64,000 nt of DNA from Mesorhizobium loti (lineage in GTDB: Bacteria > Pseudomonadota > Alphaproteobacteria > Rhizobiales > Rhizobiaceae): positions 248,001 to 312,000 of the forward strand of contig AP017605.1 of the NCBI GenBank assembly GCA_002356515.1. The letters run 5' to 3'. The notes under the pieces are model-generated. The model ran no database searches. It was given only the letters and a program-made list of their open reading frames with translations, and was not told the origin of the DNA. Shown piece after piece: positions 35,135 through 43,231 of this stretch. The translations under genes were made by a program, and so were the position numbers. Every line of letters starts with the position of its first letter. Position 1 is the first letter of the stretch.

Positions 35135-35923
35135 TTAGGCGTGGTCCTGCCAGAACCGCCTGACGTAGTCCCCAAACTGACGTTTGATCATGGTCTTGAG
35201 CTCGACATCATGCGCATAGCGCATGCTTGTCGATATGGTTTTTGATTTCAATTCGAAGTCTGGGAACCAGTTGCCCATCGTGGCGGAAGCGCTTTCCTGC
35301 TGGTTTGCGATAAAGTCCTCGTAGCAGACCTCCGCCACCCTGCGCCGATCAAGGGCGTTCAGGTAGTTTTTCCACCTGATCTCGCTATCGAGAATATACT
35401 GGGCGGTATCCCTGACAACCCTCTCGGTCAAAGTTGTTACTGTGGGAATTCCAGGCAGTGTCTCCTGGCTGTCGAACGGTTGGCCCGTATGCAGCATCGA
35501 GAGCAGGCTTATGGTCTGATCGACCTTGTTTCTCCTGGAGAGGAAGACATAGAACGAGTTGCCGTTGTCATCGCCGATTGAACTGCGCGCGAATGGCAGG
35601 TTTTCAAAGAAGATCTTGGCGGCGAATACGCCGTTCTCCGTCCTTTTCGCCAGAAGATGGCGACCATAGGCCGGCGCCTGCTGATTGAGTTTTTCAAGGT
35701 CCATGGTGTCGTCAGCCGACCACCGTCTCATCAGCGGCAAGGCGTACTGCCACTGAAAATACTCCGTCGGCATTCCCAGGCCGAACTGCCGCAAGACCTG
35801 ACAATAGGAATGCCCCGCCGTTCGCGGTGTCGTGCAGATGAGGATTTTGGCAGGGTTTTCGATGGAGCTCTGGCGATCATGGGTCGCGGTGACATATTCG
35901 CTGTACAAATCGTCGAAATGCAT
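35135..35923 (-). CDS. Stf0-type sulfotransferase
   Basis: 262 residues from the ATG at 35923; an open frame continues upstream but overlaps the hydrolase. PAPS-dependent sulfotransferase signs are the 5'-phosphosulfate loop ICTTPRTAGHSYCQVL followed by GMPTEYFQ, and the 3'-phosphate region FLSRRNKVDQTISL, close to the RRDKxxQxxSL of Stf0 (trehalose 2-sulfotransferase) proteins. The loop departs from the usual PRSGS by reading PRTAGHS. It would move a sulfo group onto a hydroxyl of a sugar or lipid. Third gene of a minus-strand operon. Confidence 0.82.
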   Translation of the reverse strand: MHFDDLYSEYVTATHDRQSSIENPAKILICTTPRTAGHSYCQVLRQFGLGMPTEYFQWQYALPLMRRWSADDTMDLEKLNQQAPAYGRHLLAKRTENGVFAAKIFFENLPFARSSIGDDNGNSFYVFLSRRNKVDQTISLLSMLHTGQPFDSQETLPGIPTVTTLTERVVRDTAQYILDSEIRWKNYLNALDRRRVAEVCYEDFIANQQESASATMGNWFPDFELKSKTISTSMRYAHDVELKTMIKRQFGDYVRRFWQDHA

Positions 35924-35958
35924 TTCCGAAACCAACCCCACCACGACACGCCAGTTTT

Positions 35959-36825
35959 TCAAGCGGCAGACAGAAATCCCAGGATGAGCAGAGCCTGGTC
36001 CAGTGTCATCAGCGATGGCGGATCGCCCGCATCGATGTTGTCCACAAGCCACAGATCAGGCCGTGCCAGCCGCGTACGCTCGATGGCCCGCCGGTCGATG
36101 ACTTGGCTATCGCGACCGTATAGCAGCAGGATGCGGGCGTCGATCTTGGCGGCGATTGGGAAGAGATCGTATTCGCGGCCGGCGAGGGCGCCGAAATTTC
36201 CCGTCGTGGCCGGGTCGTAGGCGAGCCGGAAGCCATCGGGACCGGCGGTGATCCGGTTCTCGACATAGCGGTTGAACACCGAGTCCTCGACCGGGCCCAT
36301 GGCCGCTCTGGTGGCGCTTAGATAGTCCCTGGCCGCCGTGCGGGTGTCGAACGCAAGCGTACTTTCCCTGAGGACTTCGTGTCTCATCGCGTCAACCTTC
36401 GGTCCGCCGAGCATGGGGACGTCATTGAGAATGATTCTCGCGGCCTTGGAGCGGGTCATCTGCAGAAACAGCAGCAAAATCGTACCGCCCCACGACGTGC
36501 CGATGAAGTGGTTCTCCGTACCAGCGAACTCGCCGAGCGCGCGCAGGCATTTGGAGTAGACGTTGATGTCGTATCCCGACCCCAGATAGGCACTGCGCCC
36601 GCGCCCCAGCAAATCGGGGCAGATAACCAGGAAGCCATTGCGGCACAGGAAGGTGGCGAGGAAATCGAAGTCGGCACCATTGCCGGTGAAGCCGTGCAGG
36701 CAGAACACCGTTGCGCGCGGCGTGCCGGCCGGTCGCCAGATGCGCACGAACATTGCGGCATAGCGGTCATCCAGCCGGATGAGGATTTCTTGCGTCAGCG
36801 CCTCGGCGAAGCCGGCCGGATCCAT
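35959..36825 (-). CDS. Alpha/beta hydrolase in the sulfotransferase operon
   Basis: 288 residues. FCLHGFTGNGADFDFLATFL and PDLLGRGRS are typical of the fold, the nucleophile elbow is GTSWGGT with Ser, and LLLYGRDSQVI carries the probable acid. It may be a thioesterase-like or lipase-like enzyme that releases or hydrolyses an acyl intermediate. Its start codon overlaps the upstream gene's stop by one base (TGATG), and the sulfotransferase start lies 35 bases downstream, so the three genes form one unit. Confidence 0.82.
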   Translation of the reverse strand: MDPAGFAEALTQEILIRLDDRYAAMFVRIWRPAGTPRATVFCLHGFTGNGADFDFLATFLCRNGFLVICPDLLGRGRSAYLGSGYDINVYSKCLRALGEFAGTENHFIGTSWGGTILLLFLQMTRSKAARIILNDVPMLGGPKVDAMRHEVLRESTLAFDTRTAARDYLSATRAAMGPVEDSVFNRYVENRITAGPDGFRLAYDPATTGNFGALAGREYDLFPIAAKIDARILLLYGRDSQVIDRRAIERTRLARPDLWLVDNIDAGDPPSLMTLDQALLILGFLSAA

Positions 36826-37256
36826 CAGGCGTTGCGCTTGCGGACGGCACGCTTGACCGAGCCGCGGTTGTCGATGAAGTCGCGCTTCCAGAATACCGAT
36901 TTGTCCAGGTTGATGCGCTTGGCTTCCTTGATCATCGGCAGAATGTGGGACGAAGACCGCGCCGCCAGCACCGTCACCGCGGTGGCGTCGCCGCCGGGGA
37001 AGGGGTTGAGCGGCCCACCATTCGTCGCCCAGGCTTCGGCTATTTCGCGGCTGGTCTGGATCCAGCCAACGTAAGCGACGATGGCGTCGTCGATCGAGCC
37101 GATCATATGGGTCTGCTGATCCAGCTGATAGCGCAGCGTCTTCACCATCAGGCCGAATTCGTAGCCGTCAAAAGGCGGATAATGCGCGATGAAGTTGCAA
37201 ACGAGTCCCAGCGAAACCGGATTGCTGGGAATACGGGAAAACAGAAGATTGCTCAT
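36825..37256 (-). CDS. Possible HlyC-like (GNAT-fold) acyltransferase
   Basis: About 143 residues from the ATG at 37256; a GTG at 37280 is the alternative start. The order LGLVCNFIAHYPPF, a Gln-rich helix, VAYVGWIQTSREIAEAW, then PGGDATAV and a basic tail (VKRAVRKRNA) parallels the toxin-activating lysine acyltransferases (HlyC: PVAYxSWxxLS.E then SGD). The match is a pattern read by eye, so the family is tentative. It is first in a tightly coupled operon with a hydrolase and a sulfotransferase; no RTX toxin gene is in the window, so another acyl acceptor is likely. Confidence 0.45.
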   Translation of the reverse strand: MSNLLFSRIPSNPVSLGLVCNFIAHYPPFDGYEFGLMVKTLRYQLDQQTHMIGSIDDAIVAYVGWIQTSREIAEAWATNGGPLNPFPGGDATAVTVLAARSSSHILPMIKEAKRINLDKSVFWKRDFIDNRGSVKRAVRKRNA

Positions 37257-37450
37257 GCCGAGATTATTGACCCCGCCCACCCCAGATCATAACGATCAAT
37301 CCGTACTCGCCACGAAACACGAAAACAATCGGAATCAACGGACCGCAGCGGCCGGTCGCGTCGCGTATCCAAAGCGAATGTCGAGTGCTCGAACGCATCC
37401 AAATTGCCAAGCTAAACAAAGTTTTGCCGAACATGAGCAGGAGAACGAGA

Positions 37451-38317
37451 ATGGCCGAGGACAGCCCTTTCACAGTCGACGCGGATTGGCTGCAGGCGCG
37501 CCTCGGTCAGCCGGGCCTGACCGTTGTCGACGCATCCTGGTACCTGCCTGCGCAAAAGCGCGACGCGCGGGCCGAATATGAAGCGGCCCACATTCCAGGC
37601 GCCCGCTTCCTGGATCAGGACGCGGTTTCTGATCCCCACGCTGCTTTGCCGCACACGCTGCCTTCGCCTCAGCATTTCGCGCAATATGTTGGTTCGATGG
37701 GCGTGTCCGCCGACGACACCATTGTCGTCTATGACGGTCCCGGCTTTTTCTCGGCACCCCGAGCCTGGTGGATGTTCCGGATCATGGGTGTTTTCCAGAC
37801 CTATATTCTGGATGGCGGGTTCGACGCCTGGAAGGCGGCCGGCCGGCCGGTGACGGCCGAGCCGACGAAGATCGCGCCGAGCGTGTTTCATGCCGATTTC
37901 GACGCCGGCCGCGTCGCCAGTCTCGCCGATATGCGCCGGATCGTCGAGACCGGCGCAAGCCAGATTGCCGATGCCCGTGGATCCGGCCGCTTCACCGGTG
38001 CCGAGCCCGAGCCCCGCGCGGGTATCCGCTCCGGTCATATGCCGGGCGCGCGCAATGTGCCGTACTCAGCACTGTCGGAAAACGGCATGCTGTTGTCGAA
38101 GGACCGTTTGCGCAAAGTGATCGAGGACGCCGGCATTGACCTGTCGAAGCCCGTCGTCACATCTTGCGGCTCTGGTGTTACGGCTGCGGTGGTTACGCTG
38201 GCGCTGGAGACGCTTGGCCATACCGACAACAGGCTTTATGACGGCTCATGGACCGAGTGGGGCGGGCTCTCCGACACGCCTGTCGTGACCGGCCCCGCCA
38301 AGACCGGCAAGGAATGA
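37451..38317 (+). CDS. sseA: 3-mercaptopyruvate sulfurtransferase (tandem rhodanese)
   Basis: 288 residues from the ATG at 37451, with CAGGAGAA upstream. Two rhodanese domains are seen: the first with VVDASWYLPAQKRDA, EYEAAHIPGARFLDQD and GGFDAWKAAGRP; the second with the active-site loop VTSCGSGVTA, whose CG-S-G-V-T-A form marks 3-mercaptopyruvate rather than thiosulfate specificity. YDGSWTEWG is the C-terminal signature. It transfers sulfur from 3-mercaptopyruvate to thiol or cyanide acceptors. Its stop overlaps the next start (ATGA). Confidence 0.95.
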   Translation: MAEDSPFTVDADWLQARLGQPGLTVVDASWYLPAQKRDARAEYEAAHIPGARFLDQDAVSDPHAALPHTLPSPQHFAQYVGSMGVSADDTIVVYDGPGFFSAPRAWWMFRIMGVFQTYILDGGFDAWKAAGRPVTAEPTKIAPSVFHADFDAGRVASLADMRRIVETGASQIADARGSGRFTGAEPEPRAGIRSGHMPGARNVPYSALSENGMLLSKDRLRKVIEDAGIDLSKPVVTSCGSGVTAAVVTLALETLGHTDNRLYDGSWTEWGGLSDTPVVTGPAKTGKE

Positions 38318-38886
38318 ACGCGATGGAAAACGGTGTGCTGCAGGACATTGAAGTCACGGTGACTTTTCTTGAAATGCATGCCCCTCCTGCCATCTCGCCG
38401 CCAGTGCCCTACAACCGCCAGGTCGCGCTGCTGAAGACCAAGGATATTCCCTTGCATTTCTATCGCTATTTGATGGACCGGGTCGGGCGCAAATGGCACT
38501 GGGTTAATGTTCTCAGGCTGGACGATGACGAGCTTGCGGCCGGCATCCACCGTGAGGACCGCGACATCAGGGTGCTTTATCTCGACGGCGCGCCGGCCGG
38601 CTTCTTCGATCTCAAGCCGCATCTGCCTGATGAGGTCGAGCTTGCCTATTTCGGCATGATGGAACATGCCACTGGGCAAGGCATTGGCCGCTGGTTCCTG
38701 GGCTCGGCGATTTCAGCCGCTTGGTCGCATGGGCCGAAACGGGTGACGGTGCAAACCTGCACGCTTGACCATCCGGCGGCTCTGCCGCTCTACCAGAAAC
38801 TCGGTTTCAGGCCGGTCGCGCAGAAGAAAGAGGTCGTGCATCCGCTGCCTTTCGCCGAGCGCTCGGCCAGCGTCATGCGGCCCTGA
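38314..38886 (+). CDS. GNAT-family N-acetyltransferase
   Basis: 190 residues, translationally coupled to sseA by an ATGA overlap. The C-terminal half has the GNAT core: ELAYFGMMEHATGQGIGRWFLG with the acetyl-CoA loop GQGIGR, then VTVQTCTLDHPAALPLYQKLGF, and a short C-terminal tail. The N-terminal part (YNRQVALLKTKDIPLHFYRYLM) probably forms the substrate site; the substrate is unknown. The next gene starts 117 bases on. Confidence 0.9.
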   Translation: MNAMENGVLQDIEVTVTFLEMHAPPAISPPVPYNRQVALLKTKDIPLHFYRYLMDRVGRKWHWVNVLRLDDDELAAGIHREDRDIRVLYLDGAPAGFFDLKPHLPDEVELAYFGMMEHATGQGIGRWFLGSAISAAWSHGPKRVTVQTCTLDHPAALPLYQKLGFRPVAQKKEVVHPLPFAERSASVMRP

Positions 38887-39002
38887 TTTCAGCCGGAATC
38901 CGAGATCAGCCGGAACCTGAACCGTTCGTTCATCGCTGCTTCAGCCTGCCTTTGGCATGTTGCCCGCATCATCAATGCGGCAGAGGCCGAAGGAGAAAAG
39001 AC

Positions 39003-39560
39003 ATGCTGACACGCCGTACCCTTGCCGCCGCGCTGATCGCCGCGATTGCCATGCCGAGCCTTGCCGCCGCCCAGGCGACGACGCCCTCGGCCGAGACGAT
39101 CGAGCGCAAGCTCGAGGCGGCGCCCCGGGTGAAGCTGCGGCCGAACGAGCGCGTCACCATCCGCGAATTCAAGCGCCGGCCCGATTTGCGCCGCATGGCG
39201 CGCTCGATCGACATCCAGTCGATCAATTTTGCCTTCGGCTCGGCCGCCATCTCCAATTCGCAATACGACAAGATCGAAAACATCGCCGACGCGCTGCAAC
39301 GCATCCTGCGCCGCGATCCTGGTGCGCGCGTGCTGATCGAGGGGCACACCGATGCCGTAGGCTCCTTCCAGTCGAACCAGATTCTGTCCGAACGGCGCGC
39401 TGCTTCGCTGAAACGCACGCTGGTGCGCGAATTTGGCGTGCCCGGCTATGCCTTGGAAACCGTGGGTTACGGCGAGGAGTTCCTGCTCGTGCCGACGCAG
39501 AACGAAAACTGGCAGAACCGCAGGGTCACATTGCGGCGCTTTGACGATTTCATCCGGTGA
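39003..39560 (+). CDS. OmpA-domain lipid-free periplasmic/outer-membrane protein
   Basis: 185 residues. A signal peptide is clear (about 22 residues, ending SLAAAQA, no lipobox Cys). The C-terminal 110 residues are an OmpA-like peptidoglycan-binding domain: INFAFGSAAISNSQ, IEGHTDAVGSFQSNQ, LSERRAASLKRTLV, and QNRRVTLRR. The region before it (VKLRPNERVTIREFKRRPDL) is basic and unlike a barrel, so the protein is likely a free periplasmic peptidoglycan binder. GGAGAA lies upstream of the ATG. Confidence 0.88.
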   Translation: MLTRRTLAAALIAAIAMPSLAAAQATTPSAETIERKLEAAPRVKLRPNERVTIREFKRRPDLRRMARSIDIQSINFAFGSAAISNSQYDKIENIADALQRILRRDPGARVLIEGHTDAVGSFQSNQILSERRAASLKRTLVREFGVPGYALETVGYGEEFLLVPTQNENWQNRRVTLRRFDDFIR

Positions 39561-39635
39561 TCCGGAGCTCTGCCAACTTTAGTTAGCCGGTTTAGATTGT
39601 TGGCATGGCGCCATCACAGGTGCTTTTGATCTATG

Positions 39636-39671
39636 CGAGGGACTGATCACGAACATCGGGTCGGTCCCTCG
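39636..39671. other. 8-bp inverted repeat downstream of the OmpA-like gene
   Basis: CGAGGGAC and GTCCCTCG are perfect complements 20 bases apart, 76 bases after the stop. There is no T tract, so it is at most a weak terminator or a binding site for the next gene (start 39747). Confidence 0.35.
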
Positions 39672-39746
39672 ATTCTTGGCAGGAATCGGGTGGGAAGCAT
39701 CGGCTCGAGTAGATAATTTCCGGCCGACAACACCGGAGATTTCACG

Positions 39747-40214
39747 ATGACCATTCAGTTCAAGGCGCTACCCACCGACCATGTCAGGGCACTGCAGGGC
39801 GGTGGTCCCGATTCATACGGCCAGACGCCCGAACGCAGGATTTCAGACGGTGACGGCATGCCTTGCCGGCATTGCCTGAAGAACATCGCTGCTGGCGATG
39901 CTTATCTCATCCTTGCTTACCGCCCCTTTCCGGAGCTTCAGCCCTATGCCGAAACCGGCCCGATCTTCCTGCACGCCGAGCAGTGCGAGCGTGCGGCCGC
40001 GACCGAAGAACTTCCCGAGATTCTCGAAGGCCCGGACTACATCGTGCGCGGCTATTGCAAGGACGACCGCATCGTCTACGGCAGTGGCGGTGTCATCCCG
40101 ACCGAGGCAATCATTGCGCGGGCCGAGATGCTGTTCGAACGCGACGACATTGCCTACGTGCATGTCCGCTCGGCGCGCAACAACTGCTATCAGTGCCGGA
40201 TTGAACGGGCCTGA
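39747..40214 (+). CDS. DUF1203 family protein
   Basis: 155 residues with GGAGA upstream of the ATG. The order FKALPTDHVRALQGG, MPCRHCLKNIAAGDAYLILAYRPF, the central GPIFLHAEQCERA, IVRGYCKDDRIVYG and the end HVRSARNNCYQCRIERA matches DUF1203. Paired cysteines (CRHC at the front, CYQC at the back) and HAEQC could bind a metal such as zinc; that is an inference. The function is unknown. It stands alone, followed by a terminator. Confidence 0.85.
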   Translation: MTIQFKALPTDHVRALQGGGPDSYGQTPERRISDGDGMPCRHCLKNIAAGDAYLILAYRPFPELQPYAETGPIFLHAEQCERAAATEELPEILEGPDYIVRGYCKDDRIVYGSGGVIPTEAIIARAEMLFERDDIAYVHVRSARNNCYQCRIERA

Positions 40215-40331
40215 ACCACAAGGATTGCGGTCAGGAAAGCTGTCGTACTCCCGTCGCATAGATGCGATAGAAAGCGACTGTCGATCGATTGGCCGACCGC
40301 GGATGAACCGGCGGCAATCTCGATATCGAGG

Positions 40332-40357
40332 AAGCGGGGCTTTGGCTCCGCTTTTTT
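40332..40357 (+). terminator. Terminator of the DUF1203 gene
   Basis: AAGCGGGGC / GCTCCGCTT form a 9-bp stem (one G-T pair) with a short loop followed by TTTTTT, about 120 bases after the stop. Confidence 0.75.
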
Positions 40358-40380
40358 GTTGCCTGCGTTTACCAGGCAAG

Positions 40381-40410
40381 AAAAAACCCGCCGGCACGGG
40401 CCGGCGGGCT
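40381..40410 (-). terminator. Terminator of ald
   Basis: On the minus strand, a CCCGCCGGC / GCCGGCGGG 9-bp stem with a four-base loop is followed by six T, starting about 28 bases after the ald stop. Confidence 0.9.
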
Positions 40411-40437
40411 GATAGGAGGAAACTCTCGTAGTTCAGC

Positions 40438-41553
40438 TTATGCAGCCAGAACAGCTTTCGGCTCGACCAGTTCGTAGCCGAGCGCTTCGGCTACCGCGCG
40501 ATTCGTGATCTTGCCCTTGTGGACATTGAGGCCGTTGCGCAAATGATGATCGTCGACCAGCGCCTTGAGGCCCTTGTCGGCGAGTTGCAGGCCATAGTGC
40601 AACGTCGCGTTGTTGAGGGCATGGGCCGAGGTGACCGGAACGGCGCCTGGCATGTTGGCGACGCAATAGTGGATGACGCCGTCGACCTCGTAGGTGGGCT
40701 CGGCGTGAGTCGTCGCATGCGAGGTCTCGAAGCAGCCGCCCTGGTCAATGGCGACGTCGACCAGCACCGAGCCCTTCTTCATGCCCGACAGCATCTCGCG
40801 GGTGACGAGCTTGGGTGCCGCGGCACCCGGGATCAGCACGGCGCCGACGACGATGTCGGCCGAGAAGCATTCCTCCTCGAGCGCCTCGACGGTCGAGTAG
40901 CGGGTGTGCACACGGCCGGCGAAAAGGTCGTCGAGCTGGCGCAGGCGCGGGATCGAACGGTCGATGATGGTGACGTCGGCGCCAAGGCCGGCGGCCATGC
41001 GGGCCGCGTGCAGGCCAACGACGCCGCCGCCGAGCACGGTGACTTTGCCGGGCAGCACGCCGGGCACGCCGCCGAGCAGCACGCCACGGCCGCCATTGGC
41101 CTTCTGCAGCGCCGTAGCGCCGGCCTGGATCGACAGGCGGCCGGCGACTTCCGACATCGGTGCGAGTAGCGGCAGGCCGCCTCGATCGTCGGTGACGGTC
41201 TCGTAGGCGATCGCGGTCACGCCGGATGCAAGCAGGCCCTTGGTCTGCTCCGGATCCGGAGCCAGGTGGAGATAGGTGTACAGGATCTGGCCGTCGCGCA
41301 GCTGCACCCACTCATTGGGCTGCGGCTCCTTGACCTTGACGATCATGTCCGACTTGGCGAACACATCGGCGGCGGTCTTGGCGATGGTGGCGCCGGCGGC
41401 GCGATAGGCGTTGTCATCGGCGCCGATGCCGGCGCCGGCTCCGGCCTCGACCAGCACTTCGTGGCCGTGCGCCACATATTCGCGCACCGAGCCTGGCGTG
41501 AGGCCGACGCGATATTCGTGGTTCTTGATTTCCTTGGGGCAACCGACGCGCAT
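40438..41553 (-). CDS. ald: Alanine dehydrogenase
   Basis: 371 residues. It converts L-alanine and NAD to pyruvate, ammonia and NADH. Family marks: [20 protein letters not shown], the substrate-binding KVKEPQP, the Rossmann loop [17 protein letters not shown], and the C-terminal [18 protein letters not shown]. It is divergent from an Lrp/AsnC regulator, the standard arrangement for ald/aldR. Alanine dehydrogenase lets the cell use alanine as carbon and nitrogen and balances ammonia release. Confidence 0.97.
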   Translation of the reverse strand: MRVGCPKEIKNHEYRVGLTPGSVREYVAHGHEVLVEAGAGAGIGADDNAYRAAGATIAKTAADVFAKSDMIVKVKEPQPNEWVQLRDGQILYTYLHLAPDPEQTKGLLASGVTAIAYETVTDDRGGLPLLAPMSEVAGRLSIQAGATALQKANGGRGVLLGGVPGVLPGKVTVLGGGVVGLHAARMAAGLGADVTIIDRSIPRLRQLDDLFAGRVHTRYSTVEALEEECFSADIVVGAVLIPGAAAPKLVTREMLSGMKKGSVLVDVAIDQGGCFETSHATTHAEPTYEVDGVIHYCVANMPGAVPVTSAHALNNATLHYGLQLADKGLKALVDDHHLRNGLNVHKGKITNRAVAEALGYELVEPKAVLAA

Positions 41554-41583
41554 TGTCTTCTCCTGATCCGGGCCCTTTTGGGC

Positions 41584-41607
41584 TCACTCCCTGTATTGTT
41601 GGAGTGA
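41584..41607. promoter_or_regulatory. TCACTCC-N10-GGAGTGA dyad between ald and the Lrp gene
   Basis: A perfect 7-bp inverted repeat lies 31 bases upstream of the ald ATG. An AT-richer imperfect dyad (GCGAAATA...TATTCGC) is nearer the regulator at about 41677-41696. Lrp/AsnC proteins bind such spaced or AT-centred dyads, so both are candidate AldR sites. Confidence 0.5.
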
Positions 41608-41710
41608 ACCACGAATCGGCGCGCAGGTGTTTGCGAATGCGCTTGCGCGGACAGGCGGGTTTCGATAATCGTTGCGCGAAATAGCCGGATATTCGCAGGA
41701 TTCACGAAAA

Positions 41711-42184
41711 ATGCCGCTCGACAGGATCGATATCGCCATTCTCGAGACATTGCAGAAGGACGGCAGGATACCCAATGCGGCGCTCGCCGAGAAGGTTGGC
41801 CTGTCGCAGTCGGCCTGTTCGCGCCGGCTCGACAATCTGGAAAAATCCGGGACCATTCGCGGCTACCACGCCCGGCTGTCCAATGCAGCACTTGGTCATC
41901 AGATGACGGCGATCGTGCATATATCGCTGTCGGGCCAGTTCGAGAAGACGCTGTCGGATTTCGAGGCGGCGATCAAGCGTTGCCCCAACGTGCTGTCCTG
42001 CCATCTGATGTCGGGCGAGTACGACTACATCCTGCGTATCGCGGCAAAAGACCTGGTCGACTATGAGCGCATCCACAAGGAGTGGCTGTCGGCGATGCCG
42101 CATGTGACGAAGATCAACTCGTCATTCGCCTTGCGCGAAATCGTCGACCGCACGGCCATGGGCATGAAGCCGGAAATGGCTTGA
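41711..42184 (+). CDS. aldR: Lrp/AsnC-family regulator, probable AldR
   Basis: 157 residues from the ATG at 41711. The N-terminal HTH reads LDRIDIAILETLQKDGRIPN, then LAEKVGLSQSACSRRLDNLEKSG; the C-terminal RAM ligand-binding domain has HISLSGQFEKTLSDFEAA and VLSCHLMSGEYDYILRIAAKD. Divergence from ald indicates it is the alanine-responsive activator AldR. The 157-base gap holds the dyads described there. Confidence 0.92.
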   Translation: MPLDRIDIAILETLQKDGRIPNAALAEKVGLSQSACSRRLDNLEKSGTIRGYHARLSNAALGHQMTAIVHISLSGQFEKTLSDFEAAIKRCPNVLSCHLMSGEYDYILRIAAKDLVDYERIHKEWLSAMPHVTKINSSFALREIVDRTAMGMKPEMA

Positions 42185-42210
42185 GGTCTAGTTCGACACA
42201 AGTCAGCCGC

Positions 42211-42396
42211 TTCGTCATCCTGGGGCGGAGCAAGGAGCGAAGCGACGCGACGCAGACCCCAGGATCCATGCCGGGACTCAAACGCGTCACCACGGTGCAG
42301 AATTCTGCTCCGCTGCACTCCTCGACTAGGGTCACGGAATGGATCCCAGGGTCTCCGCGACGCCGCTCCGCGGCTGCTTCGCCCAGGGATGACGAA
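42211..42396. repeat. About 186-base palindromic intergenic repeat of Mesorhizobium type
   Basis: The outer ends are inverted (TTCGTCATCCTGGG at the left; CCCAGGGATGACGAA at the right), with inner modules (GGAGCAAGGAGCGAAGCGA; CCCAGGATCCATG versus ATGGATCCCAGGG). This structure, CGTCATCCTGGGGCGGAGCA with its inverted partner, recurs between genes in Mesorhizobium and related genomes. It is non-coding and folds as a long hairpin between convergent aldR and the cyclo-ligase gene, so it may also end both transcripts. Confidence 0.8.
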
Positions 42397-42411
42397 ATCG
42401 GGAGCTTCGGC

Positions 42412-43068
42412 CTAGCTGCTGGCCTCCGTCACCACCCGATCCATCGGAATGTCGTGCGGCTGCGGGTAGATGGTCGGGATGCGCTGCAATTCGTAGCCGA
42501 CGCCGATGACCAGCGGCTTGAACGGCATGGCGGCGAGCGTGCGGTCGAAGAAGCCGCCGCCATAACCCAGGCGATAGTTTGCCGGATCGATGCCGACGAT
42601 CGGCGAGATGACGATATCCGGCAGCACCGGATTGCCCTCGGCCGGTATCGGGATGTTCCAGATGCCCTTTTCCAGCCGGTCGCCCGCTTTGTAGGCGCGA
42701 AAGATCAACGGCTGCCCTTTCTCGACGACGATGGGCAGCGCCGTGCGGCCGCCGCGCTCGTTGATTGATGCCATCCAGGGACGCAGATCCGGTTCGCCGC
42801 GAAACGGCCAGTAAAGACTGACCATGCGGCCGCTGATCTCGCCGATGATCGTGTCGAGCCCTTCGGCGATGCGCTGGGACATGGCCGTCCGCGCGTCGGC
42901 CGAAACAGCAAGGCGGGCGGCGATCAGGCGCTCGCGCTCGGCCTTGCGCCAGCGCCGCACATCGGTCCAGTCGGATAGCGGTGTCCGGAATTCCGGATCG
43001 AGCTCGTGCATGAAGCAAGGCGGCGAGGAGTACTGCACCGGGCTGTCGCCGTCATGATCGTTGGCCAT
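42412..43068 (-). CDS. 5-formyltetrahydrofolate cyclo-ligase
   Basis: 218 residues, a little long at the N-terminus (an ATG at residue 20 is possible). It converts 5-formyl-THF to 5,10-methenyl-THF using ATP. The LRRWRKAERERLIAARL-type helix at the start of the domain, SLYWPFRGEPDLRPWM and the signature RLGYGGGFFDRTLA (G-x-GGG-[FY]-[YF]-D-R) identify it. It ends against the palindromic repeat. A dyad ATAGCGT...ACGCTAT at 43079-43100 lies just upstream of its start. Confidence 0.93.
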   Translation of the reverse strand: MANDHDGDSPVQYSSPPCFMHELDPEFRTPLSDWTDVRRWRKAERERLIAARLAVSADARTAMSQRIAEGLDTIIGEISGRMVSLYWPFRGEPDLRPWMASINERGGRTALPIVVEKGQPLIFRAYKAGDRLEKGIWNIPIPAEGNPVLPDIVISPIVGIDPANYRLGYGGGFFDRTLAAMPFKPLVIGVGYELQRIPTIYPQPHDIPMDRVVTEASS

Positions 43069-43231
43069 GCATCACCTCATAGCGTGTTCTATGACGCTAT
43101 ACCTCGCGACACGATACAACTTGTGCATTCACGACATGGTACGGCGAGTCCCGGGCACCGTCCTTCTGTTGCTGCATTGCACAAAAATACCTACATCTAG
43201 GCTAGGCAATCTCGCCGTCAGGGTGAATGAG

